Assembly: GCA_011800155.1 (NCBI GenBank)
Contig: CM022370.1
Coordinates: 2,790,001-2,854,000 of the forward strand
Reading direction: 5' to 3'
DNA from: Flammulina velutipes
Taxonomy: Eukaryota > Basidiomycota > Agaricomycetes > Agaricales > Physalacriaceae
Length of the DNA: 64,000 bases
How positions within the stretch are numbered: the first letter of the stretch is position 1; each line of letters opens with the position of its first letter. The translations under genes were made by a program, and so were the position numbers. This document shows, piece after piece, positions 59,183 to 64,000 of the stretch. The notes under the pieces are model-generated. The model was not told the DNA's origin, searched no databases, and saw only the letters and a program-made list of their open reading frames with translations.

Positions 59183-60147
59183 TCATACAATCCAAGTATC
59201 CCTGTTCTGTTCAACAAATTCCCTCAAAGTCCTCTTCCCAGTCCTCTTCTTGGAAACAGGCAGAGTGAATATCTTCTCTTCCTCTCCTGCTGCATTGAGC
59301 GATTCCAAGAACGCCAACATTTCCGCGTATTCCTCTCCAATACCGAAGGAGACATACCGCTTCTTGAGTTCCTCGGTAGAGTAGCGTGTGTGCTTGATGG
59401 AGCGACCGAGCACGGAGCTAAACGTCTGGGCGACCTGGTAACCGAGTGCCGTGAATATGCAGTCGCAATGTTGGCGAGAAAGATCATACCTGATCAAACG
59501 ACAAGAGTTCGGGCCCAGTGACGATAAGGTCGGTATTGAAGCTCTTCTCGACCAAGAGAGCTTCGACAATGAGGTCGGCAATGTCATCAGCGGCAACGAA
59601 ACCGATCTTGCCGTCCTCAGACGCGCTTATGATCTCGTTGTCGGTCCTGATGCTATCGATATGGAATGAAAAGGCGTTCTCTGCGGGGGCGGTGAGTATC
59701 AATGTTTACATCAGAGGAATAGTAGGACTAACCGAAGAACCAGCTAGGTCTGATCACGCAGTAGTCAACACCCGATTCAACGAGATATTGATGCACTTGG
59801 CCAACGGATGGGCCACCAGCCTCAGCTAGCGAAGCGCTGATGAGAACGAAACGTTTGACTCCCTTCTCTATAGCCAAGTCTATGAACCCCTTCATGACGC
59901 CAAAGACATCAAATACACCAGCAGGAGGGAGGAGGTATGCACTTTCGACTTTGCCCAAACCTGTGCTGAATGGGTTGCCGTGCGTCGTGGCATCGGTCCA
60001 GTCAAATTTGATAGAGTGGGAAGTCGAAGTGGAAGGTATAGAAGAGGGATTACGCGACGCCACGATGACCTTCTTGTCGGCCATTTGGAGGAGGCGTGCT
60101 ACGCGGGATGAGGTTTGGCCGGTTCCACCAGTGATTAGAATAGACAT
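59183..60147 (-). CDS. NmrA-like NAD(P)-binding protein
   Basis: Start 60147 (MSILITGGTGQTSSRVARLL): a GGTGxTxxxVARLL dinucleotide site at the N-terminus, then VIVASRNPSS, a core strand-helix (AYLLPPAGVFDVFGVMKGFI), KGVKRFVLISASLAE and VDYCVIRPSWFF, as in NmrA / atypical SDR proteins. After introns: GKIGFVAADDIADLIVEALL, DLIVTGPELLSFDQV and a C-terminal part ending NRDTWIV. About 290 residues, no YxxxK catalytic pair. Members act as redox-sensing regulators or as reductases (for instance festuclavine dehydrogenase-like). Which applies here is unknown. 383 bp to the next gene upstream holds nothing that I recognise. Confidence 0.82.
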
Positions 60148-60530
60148 GGTTGTGTTGGATGGTGATGCAGACGTTCTCATTCAGAGAGCTCCTTTTAAGG
60201 AGATCCTAGTGCGGGAGGCTTAATCATCGCACTGTCAAGCAACGTATGCGCGCGCGTTACCAACTATAGAGTGTAAGCAAACCTGTCACAACTTCGTAGC
60301 CCGGGGACATCCCACGGTACAGTGACATTTCTCTGACAAGCTTGGCAGACAGCCCGCGGTTCCTTCCAGTAGCAGTTAGATTTAGGGCCGGGGAGGGGTT
60401 GATTAATAGGATGACAAGTGTTAAACCTGTTAGAAAAGAGATCACTGAGTGGTGCAGGATGCAGTTGATGAGCCACGACTTACAGTAGGCCACACATCTC
60501 ATAAGTAATATAATAATTATTGCTAAGATT

Positions 60531-62209
60531 CTACCATATCCTCTTGAGCATCGTAAATCGTGTCAGGTCCTCGATGCGAGTACGCTGCCTCCCCCTTAGA
60601 ATACCTTCCCCCATCTCCACCACCCGCTCCGCATCGTCCCTCGCGTCGTCCAACATACTCTTCAACTCCTCATTATACACCCGCTCTTCCTTCCCCTCCC
60701 CAATCGAAGGCCGCCCAAAATCGTTCTCCCGATCCTCAGCGCGGCGTGCAGCATCCTCACTATCCTGCCTCATCGTGGCGTAGCTGACCAAGTTAACTCC
60801 GAGGATGATCTTCAACCCGAGGAAACACAGCCAAAACAGCAAGCCCATCACTCCCCATTTCAAGTCTATTTCGCCGATGCTCTGACCCACGATGAGGATA
60901 GTAAGCACGGCCAGTGGAAGCGGCGCAAAGCCCAGCCTTCGGGCAACTAAAGGCGACTGATCAACATAGGTGTGATTTCGCCTCCCAACCGCGCTTCCCG
61001 ACGTGAGATCTCGACACAAGACATCCATGAAACGCGCATAGACCGAAGGACGAATATGGTTGTACTTTGTGATGAACGCGTGTTTCAGAGAATCAACCAC
61101 ACATTCAGAAAGGATAACTGCGAGGACAGGGTATCCAATGGTCCACAGCAACCCGGCCTGCGACCATCCAAAGCTCTTGGGCAACAAGACCTCCCGATCG
61201 AAGTGTCCCGAGCTGCCAGTGAGTTCGATGAGATTCCGGAAGGCGACCGCGGTGAGCATAAGGGAGAGGGTGAAGCGCTCGACAATGTCTGCACATGTGA
61301 GCTGGAAAAGGATCTCCTTTTCGAACTTTTTGAATACGGATGCCTTTATTTCCACAAACTGGTTGGAAACGAGAAGGGTGAGAAGGGCATGGTCGTAGGA
61401 GTTAACAGCGACATTTAGGGATATCAACTGATACACCATGACGAATGTGTGCGAGACGGTATAGGCGAGGGCGAGAAAGAAGTAGAGGACAGTGCGGAAG
61501 GATGTTGGAGTGAGGCTAGAGCGGGAGAATAGACAGTCGAGGATGTCCTGACCAATGGATGCGCAGAGCCGGTCCGCTATTTCGAGAGCATTGAAGATGA
61601 CATACAACTTGATAGTGTCCTGCCCGCGAATGATATGATATATCTTGCTGGCGTCCGTGAGCGGAATGCAAATTGCGACAGTTGATATAAGCAAGAAAGT
61701 GCGCAAGAGATCAGCCTTCTGGGATGGGGGTACGGCTTTGAGGGAGAATATTCTGTACAGCGCCAGAATAAAGCGAATTGGGAGGACTGTGAAAGTGTAC
61801 AAGAACGAGTCCAGACAGAGCAGAAAGCCGAAGCCAACAATCTATCCTCTAGTCAGATGTCTGTGAAAGTAAAGCAACAGTTTGAACACACCTGCTCTAT
61901 GGCTAATGGAATGCTCAAAAAGTTGCTGACGCGCTCCCACTTCAATTCCTGGTGCGAATCAAAGTCTGTTGCAAGCAACTCTTCACGCAGATAGTCCCAT
62001 AAAGAAAATGGAGGAGATGGGATGTCTGGAAACGTCGCCGACGTCGGTGACACGAATGTTGTAGACGGTGGTGACGGAGAGATGGGCGTCGGCGGCAGCG
62101 ACGCGTACGCTAATGGAACAGAGCTATGCACGAATTGGTGCGTTGGGCTCAGCGATGCTGGCCGTCGTCGTCGCCAGCTATCTAATTTTGCTTTTGGTTT
62201 GCGCGCCAT
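60531..62209 (-). CDS. TAPT1/EMP65 family membrane protein (DUF747)
   Basis: Start 62209 (MARKPKAKLDSWRRRRPAS), Ser/Pro-rich leader, LWDYLREELLATDFDSHQEL and KWERVSNFLSIPLAIEQ, intron, then several membrane spans. Diagnostic stretch: IYHIIRGQDTIKLYVIFNAL followed by EIADRLCASIGQDILDCLFS, then YFFLALAYTVSHTFVMVYQL, LLTLLVSNQFVEIKASVFKK and FEKEILFQLTCADIVERFTL. C-terminal part cytoplasmic with RRAEDRENDFGRPSIGEG; ends LKRIW. Yeast Emp65 works with Slp1 in ER protein quality control; vertebrate TAPT1 acts in ciliary/Golgi biology. ER location is likely. Two exons, about 540 residues. The stretch between it and the NmrA-like gene is featureless. Confidence 0.9.
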
Positions 62210-62338
62210 TCAATGTCATGGTAAGAGGACAAGGTGAAATACAGGGTTAGGGTTTTCGGTGTGGCGCTCCCATCAAAAATATTACAATTACAATATACAA
62301 TCGATGATCCAAGTCTCGTCCAAACTCTAGCTCTCTAG

Positions 62339-62701
62339 CTACTGCGTATACGGCACTCCGTGAACTTGAGGACCCGCGACGGGACACAGCTTGAGATTCG
62401 ACTTCGTGACTTTTGTGCACAACGGCGGGTGCGCTGGTTCGTAGAACGGGATAGCATTATTGTCCACGGTGAATGCGCGTTCAGGCGATTTGATGAGGGA
62501 TTCTTGGCTGTAGTTGAGACGCATCTTGGAGTCTAGTAGCAAAGGCGGGTTGGCTTTGGCTGAAGAATAGCAGGAGGCGACGCTGTAGTAGAGAACGGCA
62601 GCAAGGATAAGCGCGACGAGGACGATGGCAAGAGTAGACCAAGGAGAAAGATGCGCGTTTTTTGAATGGTCTATGATTGTGTTCGGTGCTGCTGGAGACA
62701 T
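62339..62701 (-). CDS. Small single-pass membrane protein
   Basis: Minus-strand frame from MSPAAPNTIIDHSKNAHLSP (62701) with one membrane span (WSTLAIVLVALILAAVLYYSV) and a cytoplasmic tail of about 80 residues (LLLDSKMRLNYSQESLIKSP, ending PQVHGVPYTQ). An upstream in-frame ATG at 62761 would add 20 residues. No family recognised. The single exon, sensible topology and moderate codon use support a real gene, but it has no strong homology clue. It is 129 bp from the TAPT1-like gene's start and shares its direction. Confidence 0.5.
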   Translation of the reverse strand: MSPAAPNTIIDHSKNAHLSPWSTLAIVLVALILAAVLYYSVASCYSSAKANPPLLLDSKMRLNYSQESLIKSPERAFTVDNNAIPFYEPAHPPLCTKVTKSNLKLCPVAGPQVHGVPYTQ

Positions 62702-63749
62702 GTTTGGGGCGAACGTAGATGGTGGCGTGAAGCAACTAGTTAAAGAGGCCGATCGCGCCACGCATGTGTCACGTGTGCGGCTTTCGTCTTTGCCACCGCC
62801 ATGTTCTCACTTGCCTTCGTCTATGTGCTTCGAAAGACTGCGTTTCTCTCGTAACTACTTGCAGAAACCTTGAAAGACGACATCCTCGTCGTCCATCTTC
62901 TTTCAGGGCTTGCTCTGCTGCTGTAATTCTTTTGAATGGTCTTTGTCAAAAGAATTCGAATCTGACCTATCCATGTACTATCGCTCACCCCTAGAGTCCT
63001 ATCGCGACGGGCTTGACGAAGTGACCTCACCAACTATAACAATTCAGATACTATCGTTCAGAGCTCGCTTTGGTTCCCTTGATCAGAAGCTCAGAACTAT
63101 GTTGAACGGGAAACTCGGTGAATACACCAGTGCATACCAACTCGTCATTACTTACATCTACCTCTGCGGAGCCCGAGCCCGCCCGAGCCTTTTCGGCGCC
63201 ACGGGAAAAGGCATCATCAATATTTTGAAGGATCGACAAGATCTGTTTCGTTTGGAATGCCGACTGGCTTAGTCTTGGAACTTGAAACTTAGGAGATGTC
63301 TTGTAGCTTGATGTATAGGCGTTCGCACCGCAGTGTCCTTTGTGCTTCTTGGGGGTAGCCTGCGTTTCACGCTCGCTGATTACTAGAGTTCACCTTTTTG
63401 GAGAAGGTACTCGTAGTATCGACCAGCCGAGGATCACCATCAATTTACAGTCGCGGACACGAGGCTAATAGATTGGCGCGCCACACTCCGCTTTGAGCTA
63501 CTTTTGTCGCGTCGGTTGCTTGACGCCTGCTTGACACACCCTTTTGGCTTCATAGGTGCTCTTACTCGATGATCTATCTAACCTGGGCCTCCATATTCTC
63601 ATAAACCACTATTCCCTTGTCGGTTACATCTATTATACCGCCCGAAGCGCCCTACTAAATACATACGCGCCGTAATATCTCAGCTCACGGCTCACATATA
63701 ACAGGCGGGAGCTGGTAGATTATCCACAATCCACTATCCATCGCCCTCC
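62702..63749. other. Intergenic region
   Basis: About 1 kb in which only short overlapping frames on both strands occur (for instance 62910-63272 + and 63051-63239 -). None shows a domain or convincing splice partners. Confidence 0.35.
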
Positions 63750-64000
63750 ATGCAGAACCCTTACAACGTCTGGGGAACCATTCCAACGCCGCCTGGGTCG
63801 TCTGAGCCAGCCCCGTCTATCTACGGCGCGCTTCCATACGTCTCTCCTCAGCCACATTCATCTTCCCATATATTTACATTCACCTCCCTCAACCCCTCCA
63901 TAACGAATTGCAACATCCTCGGGCCCAACAACCTCTCTCAATTTCTTGTCTTCACCGACCCGGCCCTCCCCACCTATACCCTTCTCAAATCCAGTAGGGA
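63750..64000 (+). CDS. DUF6593-like protein, N-terminal part
   Basis: ATG at 63750 and open to the window edge (83 complete codons): MQNPYNVWGTIPTPPGSSEP followed by Pro/Ser-rich residues, then IFTFTSLNPSITNCNILGPN and SQFLVFTDPALPTYTLLKSS. A disordered Pro/Ser leader, then an F-F-S-NP-I-N--I-GPN--S-F-V-TD strand pattern and a T-x-L-K turn, resembles the start of the DUF6593 domain, a small beta-rich domain of unknown function expanded in Agaricomycetes. The remainder is outside the window, so the call is provisional. Confidence 0.6.
   Translation, partial: MQNPYNVWGTIPTPPGSSEPAPSIYGALPYVSPQPHSSSHIFTFTSLNPSITNCNILGPNNLSQFLVFTDPALPTYTLLKSSR

Noticed and set aside
63051..63272. Overlapping short frames on both strands (62910-63272 + and 63051-63239 -)
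   Set aside because: No recognised domain, no clear splice partners, and the two exclude each other; too weak to call a gene.

Overview
The window is nuclear DNA of a filamentous basidiomycete fungus, most likely an Agaricomycete. Nearly every gene is broken by many introns of about 45-65 bp, often with a CTAAC/CTAAY-like branch point just before the AG. Gene spacing is tight, and several families seen here are typical of mushrooms: F-box/LRR proteins, BTB proteins, DUF6593, Ser/Thr-rich single-pass membrane proteins and a KDZ/Plavaka-like transposase. The species cannot be named from the sequence alone.

Layout, left to right. 1-24 kb is mostly conserved housekeeping DNA: the tail of a BIG1/VOA1-type ER/V-ATPase assembly factor; cohesin SMC3 (-); a caprin-like RGG RNA-binding protein (+); a BTB protein (+); two tandem paralogous C2H2 zinc-finger regulators (+); a mucin-like single-pass membrane protein (+); SPO11 (-) back to back with CDC6 (+); TSC13 (-) back to back with ALG11 (+); acetoacetyl-CoA synthetase (-); and an intron-containing elongator tRNA-Met. 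24-41 kb holds a TMEM184/OSTalpha-type membrane protein (-), a small Tyr/Asn/Gly-rich conserved protein (-), an F-box/LRR protein (-), elongin C (+), pICln (+), a full-length ABCC/MRP-type ABC transporter (+), two divergent short-chain dehydrogenases that share a promoter with two CGG-N5-CCG sites, and a single-pass membrane protein (-).

42-47 kb is a recently duplicated accessory region: an F-box/LRR gene, two near-identical copies of a small multi-pass membrane protein gene, a degraded fragment of the F-box gene, and an unexplained repeat-rich spacer.

47.1-59.0 kb is the most striking part. A family-1 pectate lyase gene is split by a 10,653-bp DNA transposon (47512-58164). The element has 25-bp terminal inverted repeats (23/25 identical), a 2-bp CC target duplication, a complete multi-exon Plavaka/KDZ-like transposase on +, and two long genes of unknown function on -. 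Each end also carries a different array of subterminal repeats. Taking out the element and one CC puts the lyase reading frame back in register through a normal 51-bp intron, so the insertion is recent and precise.

59-64 kb holds an NmrA-like NAD(P)-binding protein (-), a TAPT1/EMP65 family membrane protein (-), a small single-pass membrane protein (-) and the start of a DUF6593 protein (+) that runs off the window. Exon boundaries were read by eye from splice signals and family conservation. Outer coordinates are firmer than internal ones.
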